From positions 511,940-575,939 of the forward strand of contig QANU01066072.1 in assembly GCA_003254905.1 (NCBI GenBank): a stretch of DNA of 64,000 nt, written 5' to 3'. The DNA is from Nissolia schottii. Lineage: Eukaryota > Streptophyta > Magnoliopsida > Fabales > Fabaceae. Of the stretch, positions 40,929-52,234 are shown one piece after another (the first letter of the stretch is position 1; each line of letters opens with the position of its first letter). The translations under genes and the position numbers were made by a program. A model generated the notes under the pieces. The model was given only the letters and a program-made list of their open reading frames with translations, did no database searches and was not told the origin of the DNA.

Positions 40929-43900
40929 TTAAACAAGTTTCCTGCACCAGTGAAGAATTCTGAACATTTGTGCGCCAACAGCATTCCTAAATGTTTTCTT
41001 GCTTGCTTTGGCATATTCAATATCAAGTGTCCGGTATGCAAGAGCAAACAGATACATTGCTGGATGAAGTCTCCTGCATATTGTAGAACTGAGAATGTCA
41101 ATATACTCCATAGGCCATACATTTTTAAAAGAAAAAGTTATGTTGGTACCATTAAGTAAATTCACAAAGTTAAAAGATGTAAAGAAAAATCACATCGCTT
41201 ACCTGTTAGCTTGGTCAATATTATCCAAGCCATCCCACAGCCTTTGAGATGGTACTGTACGACCTTTCTTATCTTTGCCATATGTTTCAACATACCAGCC
41301 CCCTATGTCATGGAAACCGCAACGAGGCTCAAATAGCCAAAATCTGCATAATTACGGGCTTAAAAGTTAAAACTATTAAAATGCATTATAAACAGGAAGG
41401 AGAGAGAAGCAGATAATCCTCATAAAAAGTTGCAGTGCCATAAACAATTCACATAAACTTGAAAACACAACAGTACATTTATTTTGCAGTTATAAGCACT
41501 ACTGAGTACACAAGAAATTTTTTTGAGCAATACATCTACAATATTAATATAACTCCAGCAATTGAAAGTTGAAAAGGTACAGTGATACCACTTTCCAGAC
41601 AACTGAATGTTGAAAAATGAAATAAGTAAATTAATCCAACTAGTAAATTGTTTAATCTTTCAAGAAAATGTTCAAACGTTGACAGTATTTAAGAGAACAA
41701 TTTAATAGCCAATAACATCAATACTTGAAAAAACAAACCTGCAATCAAGGAATGAAAGGATTGGTAATGCATAATAAGATCACGACAAGTTCAAACGAAG
41801 AAAGAGATCAAACAGCATAGGTTATGACGTTCACCAAAAAACAACATTCTAACCATCTGAAGTGGTAATGAAAAATAGAGCAGACAGCATTGGGGCATAT
41901 GCATTAATGAACATCAGAGAGATTATTGTGCAAACTCAAACACCAACAATATTGTAGAGGGATGCCAGAGCTTTACTTGCTTGGTGGTAATAGTGCTCTA
42001 GTGCATCTACACTCACAAACTGAAACTTTTTCACCCACTTCATACCAGTGCATATGCTTCACCTGCAATTTTTATAATAAGTAATATCCAATGAGTTATT
42101 CATAATACTAGATTTCTACAAAGATCCTGAAACCAAGAACTTTCTTCTCGTATGTAAGACTATGAAAAATTTAAACGAAGAGAACTTAATACTTATGTGA
42201 TAGTAAGATCCTCTTTTAAGTTCTAAGTAGTTTTCCAACAACAAAGAGACAATGGTAAAGCAAGTTTACATACCATCAATGTTCTATGTTTCATAATGGC
42301 ATGGGTCTTCTCACCGTTGCCATTGTAGACATAGCAACAACCTTCATCAGGAGTGCTCCCAAGTCCAGATATGGTTCCCAAATGAATTCTGCTTCCAACT
42401 GCGCCATTTGCAAAGCAATATTTTGAAAAGCCACTGCTTATGTGTTGGGGATCTTCATCTGAATTAAGGAACACGTGAACTTGATCTTCACCATCTCCTT
42501 TCTGCATCTCACTGGAAAAGCATCTAGGTAGCACCCTTGATGCTGTAGCAACCACTTTTCCGGAGACATGCAATTCTAGATCTCTATATGCATCTGATAC
42601 ATCACTAGAAATTTTAGAAGCATGAGTTTGATGAGCTCCAAAATCATCTGGTTTTTCTACATTCAGGTGAATGTTCTCCTTTGTTGTAGATTGGCACAGG
42701 CCAGAATGGAAGGATCTGAAAAAACTTAACTTTTCATTTTGAGTATATGATATCTCTGGAATCTTGTTGACTAGGCAAACCATCCCAAAAAGATCACGGC
42801 CTGAGACCAAGTGTAAAACCTCAGGAGTTTCATTAGAGGACCTCTCCTCAGCCTCGAAGCAATCAGGAAGAAGCTCCATAGGCATTGAATCAATTTCAGG
42901 ACCATAATATGCTGCATGAATAGCTGAATAGAAATCTCTCTCGAGTAAATCAAAATAGCCTGTTCCAACCACCACCTTCCTCTCTGTCAAAATATCATTT
43001 ATAGCTAATCGGTACCACTTTAACCATTCAATGACTTCCATCTCCTTGAATGTAGTAGAATGTGATTTGTAAATGTGCAATTTTGAACCATGTCCAGATT
43101 GCTTCTGCACAATCTTTTTCCGAGACAACAGGTACATGTCATAATGTGCTCTCTTCCTAGAATCTGAAAGAATCTGCAATGAATCATGGACTATTCTGTT
43201 AATCAGTATTCCCTCTAAACCAAAGATAAACATCATGGTAGACACTCATATAGGCTCTATATCATGGTCTGTAAGATTTCCAGCAGTTCAAGCTATGAAG
43301 TAGGTAGTAATTGCTAATGGGATGAATACAGGCAACCAACAAATCAGCGCCAAGCTCACCAAATACGCATAAAAGTATAGCATATCCAAAATTGAAAAAC
43401 CTCCAAGTATAGATGTATAGTTCGTTCTCCCAGTACTAACTTGACACATTCTCACATTGAGCCACCAATACAAGCACGACCAAAAATCAATGCGAACAAA
43501 GATGAACATCAGTAAAACAGACGAAAAATTTATGACAAAACGCCATACATTCAAACTTTGGGCATTACAGGATATCATATACCAATTGGACTGCCATTAA
43601 GCAACTGCCTGTCTTGCTTTTCGTCCAATTGAACAATTGGCTGCGGATTGTCCTTCAAGTCAAGGGCAGTAGGCTGCTATGGTGCTACTCAAATACATGA
43701 TATCTCAATATCCAAGTGAGCTTCTTCGAACTCGCTACTCCAATTTGACAGTCTCTCTGTGACTAAAAACTATCTAAACGTGTTAACCAAACAAAACAGG
43801 CAACTGAAATTCAAAATATTATTATGAGCAAGTTATTCTCAATGTTAAAACCAATTATTCAGTCCAACCCAATCGTGCAGGAAAAAATCCCTAAAAACAT

Positions 43901-44331
43901 GAAAGCATTCTTCTGTGAACCAAACTCCATTGGTTCGTCTCCATTCAAGTTCAATTTTAACCTATCTCATAAAATTCTCTCGCCAATTATAAAAATGATC
44001 GTTACACTATAAACAAACAAGTATCAGAAAACTGAGCACGATTTGCAAATTTCGCAATCACCTCATAGGCGGCAAGGATTTGCACGAATCGCCGAGACGC
44101 GGAGGAATCGTTCCTTGACTCAGCAAGGTCCGGATGAGTCTCTTTTGCCAAATTGCGAAACGACACTTTGATCTCATCGAACGAGCTGGTCTCCGACACT
44201 CCTAACAGCTCGTACGCGTTCTCCACGGGAAATTCCGCCCAAGCCGGTTCGGAGGCACTACTGAAGCCACGGCACAGAAATACAACGTCGTAGCGCGTTG
44301 AAACGGCGCCGTTTTGAATCATTGATGCCAA
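40929..44331 (-). CDS. J-domain (DnaJ-like) protein, probably mitochondrial
   Basis: Five minus-strand exons: 44331-44062, 43173-42274, 42062-41977, 41343-41203, 41073-40929; GT-AG introns; 513 aa. Residues 1-30 carry Arg, Ser and Phe in a RGFSSAS context, which suggests a cleavable mitochondrial (or plastid) presequence. The J domain covers about 38-103 with the HPD tripeptide at 66-68 (KETHPDLAES), needed to stimulate Hsp70. The break between exons 1 and 2 lies inside helix IV (AAYE|ILSDSRKRAHYD). There is no G/F region or Cys-rich zinc domain, so it is a class III J protein. The long remainder contains conserved aromatic/basic blocks, such as FWLFEPRCGFHDIGGWYVET and LHPAMYLFALAYRTLDIE, whose role I cannot assign. 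Partner and client are unknown. Confidence 0.88.
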
Positions 44332-44654
44332 AGAAATTGGCCTCCGGGGATTGATTCCGACGACTGTGCTTTGCCCGGCGAAGATAGACCATATATTTTT
44401 TATTCTTTACTAATTGATTTTCTTTGATTTTAAAGTAATTAGAAAAAAGATGTGATAATTGCGGGCACGCATTACAAGAATGGCACCGTCTAGACTGCAG
44501 AGTATAACAAACTGTGAAGCTTTTCCGAAGAACGTCGCGATACCATCACCGCAAGTTGCACGGAGCGTGCACGTGTCAAGTGCATTTGTCAAACGAAGAA
44601 GACACGTGGTTGAGTTAAAGCTCCCCTTTGGGGAAATTCTTACATCATGATTGA
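44332..44654. other. Promoter side of the J-domain gene
   Basis: Upstream region of the minus-strand gene. It contains cgtgcacgtgtc near 44568, a G-box-like CACGTG, and a second acacgtgg at about 44602. No other gene is visible. Confidence 0.35.
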
Positions 44655-46000
44655 GGTTTAATTTTTCATTTTTTTAAAATATGTTTTTAGTCTTTGGATT
44701 TAATCCTTACCGATAACAGGAGGTTGTTAACTGAAGTGACAATGGAATTTGTCACATTGTCACGTAAGTGACGTGTACGTGATACAATTTAACCATTTTA
44801 AAATCTGACCAACTCATGGCCTATGATCCATGCTTATTTAAAAAATAAAAAACACAAGCACAATTTCGTCCTTCTCTTTAAAACAACAAATTCAATTCAT
44901 CTCTCACGCTCTATCTCGACGTCACCGTTCATCTCTGTCTTTCTCTCTCCCGTCGTCGGCGTATTTCAACAAAACAAGTTGGTACTATTTGTCAAAATGA
45001 TATGTTTGATGGCACTTAATCTCCTTGCAAACATTGAAGTCATTGGCTCTAAATTTCTGAATCCTAAGGACAGTGGAAGGGGGATGAACTTGTGCTTCGA
45101 TTTATGATTGATATTTCCCCTATATACCTTAAGACTAGTGCAGACATCTATGTCATCGATGGATAGTTCTCTTGTCTCCTTGATCATGTAGTTGTTAAAA
45201 AAATAAATCTGTTTATGGGAATGAGAAAGCTTTGAGCTTGGTGGACTGAACATGAGATCCACCTCTCTCGTTGAGATGATCAAATGTAATCAAGGGGGCA
45301 TAGGGTTTTGAAGAAAATTGAGTTATCCACATGCTTCCCAGATTATCACTTCTGTGACAGATATTCTCTGCTTCCTTTCTCTCACATAGGGCATTGGAAT
45401 CAATATTCTCACTGTTATTTACATTTTGTCTAGTTAAAGATGAATGCGATGTCATTTCTTCTTTCTCTTTACTAAGGCCCAAGATGGAACAATCTTTATT
45501 CTCCACTGGGTCATCTTTGCTTCTTTCATGACTGTTGAAAAAATTAAGAGGTTTAATCTTAGGCTGCGAGGATGGACCAACATCATATCTCCCACTAGAT
45601 TCTTCATACTTGCTTGTTTGTGAATTCTACCTGTAAAGCCTATTGTTCTCTGCACAACAGGTTATTAGAGTAGCATCTAGTAGAGAGAGAGAACGAGAGA
45701 AGAATTGAATTTGCTGTTTTAGAAAGAGGGATGAAATTGGGGATTATGGTTTGTGTTTGTGTTTTTTAATTTTAATTTTTTTTAAATGAACATGGGTTAT
45801 GGGTGGATTAGATTTTAAAATGGATGGGTTGTATCACATGATAAATTTAACTATCGCATTAACAATTAACGCTTCATCTTAACGGCAGTGACTAAATTCT
45901 ACTAACTTTTTTTTTCAAAATCTAATTTCTAACAATTTTTTTTAAGGACGAAACAAAAAAATTGTAATTTTTTAGGAATTAAAAACATATTTAACCCTTA
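44655..46000. mobile_element. Pack-MULE-like element with captured gene fragments
   Basis: The two ends are inverted repeats over about 150 bp. Left 44670-44820 and the reverse complement of right 45800-45990 share aaatatgttttta, then tgataca, then ccattttaaaatct, in the same order. The left edge ggtttaat resembles the right edge complement ggttaaat. The interior contains gene-like sequence on the minus strand and a pyrimidine-rich leader-like stretch. No transposase is present. No clear 9-bp target duplication was found, so the exact borders are uncertain. Confidence 0.55.
44966..45660 (-). pseudogene. Captured gene fragment of unknown family inside the Pack-MULE-like element
   Basis: Two overlapping minus-strand frames (45655-45213 and 45283-44966) join by a frameshift near 45230 into a hydrophilic, Ser/Lys/Glu-rich protein piece. 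Recognisable-looking blocks are SMWITQFSSKPYAPL and LEPMTSMFARRLSAIKHII. Both have the look of conserved short motifs from a large plant nuclear protein, but I cannot name the parent with confidence. Stops and the frameshift make it non-functional as it stands. Confidence 0.5.
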
Positions 46001-46917
46001 TTTATATATATAAAAGGTTAAGTAGATTTAGTGTGAGATATGAGTATATTCTTGACTAGGCGTATTGTAGCTTATTTTATTGTATTACCTTTGGATAGTT
46101 AAATTTTTTTTACTTTCCAGATCCTTGCCCTTGAGCTATTTAATGATAAAAAATAAAAAAAAACTTCTTTAAATTGCTTTAAAGGGTTGAATAACTTGCC
46201 TTTATGAAAATCATTTAAAAGATGTGCCTAAGGAATTAAGTTCCTTATATAGCAAGTCTTTTCACTGGATAAGAAGCCTTCTCTAGTCGCGGTTGTTTGT
46301 GGTGGCTCAAGGTTAACTGTTTCAAGCTTGGGAGAGAACTCTACTAAGGGTTCTTCGGATTATGTTTTGTTAAGTGAAAAAAGAAAAGTATGAGATGAAA
46401 AAATGGGTGTCCTTTGTTCATTAGTTTTAACTATTTTATCTTATGTCACGTCACACATGTTTCTCCCTATTTTCTCATTCATATAAGTTAAACCCTTTCT
46501 TTTGTGCTCTCTCCATACTAATATGAGATTTGGTATATCTAAGGTGTTGAATTAAGTATAATTTGTGGAGAAGTGTGGCTTGATTTTTGAGATAGGGTGA
46601 CTTTTATGAGGGAGGATAGTTCTACTATGCATTAGAACGTCTGGCACATTTGGGATTGCTGCATAAAAAGCTTTTTAGATGAAATAAGTCTCCATAGTAT
46701 CTCTGTGGATTTCAAATAAATCATGGGCAACCCAAATTCTTCAAGTAAAAAACCAGAGTAGTTCCCCGTAAGCCTCTCTATGCATCACCCAAAGAATTAT
46801 AGTAGAGATATCATCATTGCATCCTCTCTTTTGGGGTGCATGAGTCGGCCATACATTATCAGTTAATTCCACTAATGAGGTTGATTAGCATTAATTTTTC
46901 ACTAAACATGATTAAGA
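46001..46917. other. AT-rich spacer
   Basis: No gene or repeat family that I can support. Confidence 0.35.
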
Positions 46918-47150
46918 TGAGTTCTGCTATACGTACACCAAAAATCATACACCATACATACACCTCGTACTTATATACATAAAGTTTGTGTTTTAACTCA
47001 TGTAATGTTTGTGCACTTAATTAAGTATAGTTGAGAGTATCATATACAAATTTGTAAAGTTTGTGCACTCGTGAGAATAAAGTTTGTGCATTATTAATGG
47101 TGTATGTATGGGTGTATGAAATTAGGTGTACAATGTAACATTTTTGTTAA
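46918..47150 (+). mobile_element. MITE family copy 2
   Basis: Same family as 23148-23376, in the opposite orientation. Terminal inverted repeats (gtacaccaaaaatcatacac / gtgtatgaaattaggtgtac) and the interior motifs aaagtttgtg and tgtgcacttaattaagta are shared with copy 1. Confidence 0.7.
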
Positions 47151-50100
47151 GATATTTGATACTAAATTACCTTTATTTCTTAATATTTGTCACATTTAGA
47201 ATTTAGTGTTTTTTAAAAAATTAATGTATTTGATTAATTAATTAATTAAATATATTATAATTTTGTATTTTTAAATCAAATATCTTGATGATTAAACTCA
47301 TTCTCACTTTATAGTGAATTGGAATTTGTTCGTTTCTTACATTATCACTTCAACTTTTCTTCTACTTGTTCATATATTTAGAGTGCTGAATTTTCTATTG
47401 CATGATGTTAATTATTTTTTTCGGTTGCTATTAGGTTATCTGAAGTGTGCTTGTATCCACGTCACGACAAAGATGATAATTTTTTTACTGGTTTTTTACT
47501 TGTTTTACGGGATAAATATTTTTTTATTTTTGCAAATTTTTAAAATTATATTTTTAAAATTTTATTATCATTTCATGTATTATATGATATTTATAAATTT
47601 TTTAGTAATCAAATCATTAACATAACCTATTAGTTGTATTCAAACCAATTGTTTTTCATTGGATCGATTTGGTTTGGTTTTTTCTGATTTTTTTTATACA
47701 AAATCCAAATCAAACCAAACCGAAAATAAATGGGTTGGTTTAGTTTGGTTCTCGAATTTATCCATAAATATATAATAACTTTAAAGTATAAAAAATGGTA
47801 GGAAAAAGGGGGAAAATCCTGAAAAATTAGAAAAATCAAAAGGAAAAAAATGATAAAATCACAAAATAATGCATAATAATATGATAAAGACTATGTTCCA
47901 TGTCTCATAACATAATCACAATCATTAAATAATCCATAAAAAGAATATAACATAAATGTCTAACTAAACAGCCAATAGCCTAGTACTCAAAGTACTAAGG
48001 AACTCTGATAATTGAATTTGATTATGAAGTTGCGAAGATATGAAATTGAAGCACTAGGGTTGTGTGGGACTTGAGATGTCTTTTTTTGTCAAAAAACTTA
48101 TGATGTCTAAGATTAGGGTTTTGTAGGGTTGTAATTGGGTTATGAAATGTTGGGTTATAAACTTACAAGTAATTTTTTTTTAAATTGCATTTTAGTTGAA
48201 TTAGTTTGGATTATTAGATTAATTTGGATTAAAAAATTATAAATCTGAAATCCGATCTATTAATGATTGAATTTGGTTAATATTTTTATTTAATGATCCA
48301 GTAAGTATTAATATATCATATTAAATCATATAATACATCAATATGTCATATTAGATCATGAAATGGAAATTTAATAAAATTCGATGAAATTTAATTTTAA
48401 AAAAATGCCAAAAATAATTAAACTACCTAATTTATTTTGTAATTGGTCAGCCTATACATGTATATATTAATAACGACATGGATTTCTATCATATTAAAAA
48501 GTGACGATAGTGGAAAAAGGCCTTGATTGATTGCAGCACTAACCACTTTTTTCTAGTATGAAAATGGAAATTATACAAACCAAACGAAATATCATTACGA
48601 ACACCATATCTCCCCAGTGGAAATATAACACAAGTGACTGTGAGTTTCATCATCGTAAAATAAAAAGGATGAAAAGGCGCTCTGCCTTGTTGATTATTTT
48701 ATTGTCTTAATTACACCTTTGAGCACATTATATAGTCTAATAGTAACATCTTTTGTGAATTTTTCTTTGATCCAATTAGCCATTGCGTAAAAGGCACACA
48801 TGCTGTTCACGTAGCTTTTAGCTAAAATAGAAACGTATGTTTAAAAGATGCAGTTAATTATAGCTTTTTTGAAGAAGAAAAAGAAGAAAATTGACTCAGA
48901 TTATACATTCAGAGATGCACCTTAAAAGATTATATATTCAGAGTAAACTGTAACTATCATATACTCCACTCTTATGTGTCATATTTTATCTAAAATTTTG
49001 TCTAAAATTAGTTGTTATTTGATTAGATTAAAAAAATATTAATTAATGTCTTTTAATCATATTCTTATTTATTATGAGCTCTTTATTTTTCATAACATTT
49101 ATTAAAAGATAATTAATTTAATCTAAACTCTTAATATTTTATTTGAGTATATGCAAAATTAATTGATTTTTTAATATGCACATTTGACAAAAACGACATG
49201 TAATATTGGATGGAGGTAGTATTTCGTTTGGGGAAATGATCGGGCGCAAACGATCATAAATCTTCAATGAAGATATTTAAGAATAATCTGTGAGAAAGTA
49301 ACAAGCATCACCTCCCAAGTTTTAAATCAACTTCTTGTCTTTATGTCAATAACTGTAAATTAAGGAATTTCATTGAGCATGCAAGCTCTTATTTATCATG
49401 TGAATTCTCCTTTTTCTGAATTCTTTCTCTACTCTAATTTAGCTAGGTTTCTAGCGTTATTAGATAAACACCTTAGAACAGCCATTAATCTGACGATACC
49501 TCTTTTTGAATTAATTAAACTTATGTGTACATAAATTTATGCTAAAGAGGCTGTAATATTTGGTTGTAGGTACACATAGACACGGACATAGAACACAACA
49601 TGTGACACGGCGACGCATCAATTTCATTGATTGATTTTAAATTATTCATTTTTAATAATTTTTAAACTTCTTTTAAAATATATGAAACATTCAAAATATC
49701 ATACACTAATATTTGCTAATTGTCTAAAGTCTATATTATTAAATTATTTAGTATTTAAAATATTTTTTATTCGAACACAACTAAAAAATTTCTCTAATAT
49801 ATAGTTGGAAGCACTTAAACATGGCTAACCATTAATTTTTTCTAAACACTTTTAAATACGTACATATTAGACAAATGTCTTCGTATATCAGTGTCCTGTC
49901 AAACACAGGGAATTATGACGAAGTGTCCACACTTCCTAGGGTGGTTGATAAACACCAAATGAAGGACGAGAGAAGCCATGGAACAAATGAATAGAAAAAT
50001 GAAGGAAAGAGCGTTGTTGAAAGCTTAATCACATTTAACACTGGGAATGACATAAAAAGCTAGAAACGTTCTTCCACTCACTCTAATAAGAAAAGTGTAT

Positions 50101-52140
50101 CTGTTCGGGTAACTACCATTATAGTTGTTAGACATATATCTTTTTTTTTTTTTTGGGTGCTTTCTGATAACTTGAATCCTTTCAAGTGAAATTATTGTTA
50201 TATTTAAGTGTGATATTTTATAATTAATATCTTTATTGTTTATGTCATGAACAAGTCTCATATTTCCATAATAATAATAAAAAACATATTTAACTTCACA
50301 TGATAAAAATTTCATCGGAGAGAATTCATTTGCATCTTGTATTTAGCTAAAGGCTTAAAATTAGTTAATGATATAAAGGAAGAAAAATAAACTGTGTAAT
50401 GTAATTCATTGGCGTGTAGTGTAACAATTTTGCACACACATTAAAGTAGAAAGTGCAATTAATTAAAAAGATAAATTAGGAGATTAAAGTGCATTTTACT
50501 CAAGGAAAAAGATAAATTGATTAAGCTCATACAAAATAATAGATTATTGGTCATGAAATATTTTTTCGTTCTCATGAGTGATGATTAAACCCCAAATCAC
50601 ATATTTAAGGTACAATGTGAGTTAATGTGATGTCAGGTCTCATGATTTTTTATTTAATAGTATGATAATTTACATATTTGATATATTACTAAATGATGTA
50701 TTTCAATAATAAGATACTAAATGCTTCTATTTTGACATGCATTAATGAACCCTTAAACTTATTGAGGGTACAAGGATTTAGAACATGTAGAAATAAATTA
50801 AGTCACTAACATTGAAAAATCTTAATTAGAATACAAATTTTAACAGTCCTCACCTTAAGTGTTGGTGTTTTTTTCTCTTCACATTATACTTTAAAAATGA
50901 GTTTAATTTTGATGCACTAATAGTGTAAAAAAAATTTACACAGTTGGTCAATCAATTCATTTTATTTGGATGACCTTTCAAGGAATGGGTGTGGTAGTCA
51001 ATCATGCTTACGGATTTGTCAGTACATAATTGGATGATGTAAAAGTCATTTTTACATTGTGAGTGCATTCCAATTAAATCCTTAAAAAATAATGTGTGTG
51101 TGTGTGTGTATATATATATTTATATTTAATAATGTACACCATTTGATAAACTTAACACCTCATATAGTTGTTAATTCATCAAAAAAATAATAATAATAAT
51201 ATTATGGACTATAGTTTTTTTATACTAAAAAGATACCAAAATTAAACTCATTTAAAATGTGCCCTTCAATTTGTTTATAGTACCTACAAATAGGAAAATA
51301 ACCTATAATTTGTTTTCCAGAATTTAATCCTATTCTACCCAATTCAATTCTAAATATCGTTTGAACTTTAATTTAAATATAAAATTCTCAATAAAAATAA
51401 ATATTAAATACCACGCCATCAAAAAAACATAATGAAATACCACATTTATATAAGAACACTTTTTTTATGGAACATTTATATATAAGAACACTTGTTACTA
51501 CTATCAACTGCACGTTTACGTAATATCTTTTAGGTATATACTTTGGTGACTTTTACATAAATCTAAATAAATAAATTTACGATTCTTTTAAATATGTAGA
51601 GTATATTAAGTTGTTTATAAAAATAATAAACATTTGAGTTTAATTTTTATGCACAATAAATGTAAAATGGTTTTACGATATTATCCAATCATTTGTTATC
51701 ACATAAAGAAAATTTGTTTTTTTTTCATAGTTAAGGGTGTAATTAAATAACTAATCATTATCACTGATATGGTAATATATGATTTAACCAGATGCATAAG
51801 AATTAAATTCTAAATAAATCCAATGGCAGTGGCGACAGATTGCAATAGACAAGAGTCAAGGGTGTAATTAACGTGCAAGTGGTATTAAATATCTTGAACT
51901 AGTTACATGAAGGAAAGGAAGAGGGTTTCCCCCACTAGTTACAGAAAATAAGGGTGCAATCTGACGCACAAAGAGCTCATCCCACTACTCTATTCTTTCA
52001 GTTTTTCTTTCTTCTATTTTTGTCACAAAAATCAATGCCTTAACACAAGTAGTTGCTAGACAACCACTACCTAGTTACATTATAGTCTATCCACACTTCT
52101 TCCATCGAAACATTTGCAAAACATGCACTAACAACGGGTT
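47151..52140. other. Long gene-free AT-rich interval upstream of the subtilase
   Basis: No supported gene in about 5 kb. At 47640-47760 there is an AACC/GGTT-rich stretch with internal complementarity (caaaccaat..., tttggtttgg). Short TG and TA microsatellites occur near 51093-51125. From about 50785 on, sequence is shared with the duplicated block at 59440-59754 and 62118-62398, so it belongs to the subtilase upstream region. Confidence 0.45.
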
Positions 52141-52143
52141 CAA

Positions 52144-52152
52144 TATATAAAG
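52144..52152 (+). promoter_or_regulatory. TATA box of the subtilase gene
   Basis: tatataaag lies 91 bp before the start codon in an otherwise mixed sequence. The same TATA with flanking 'cctagttt' is kept at 62382-62390 in the duplicated promoter. Confidence 0.65.
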
Positions 52153-52234
52153 CCTAGTTTCCAATCACATTACTCTCACAGCCTCACTACATACAAAAAA
52201 AACACGGCAGAGAGAGGGAAAAAAAGAAAAAAAC

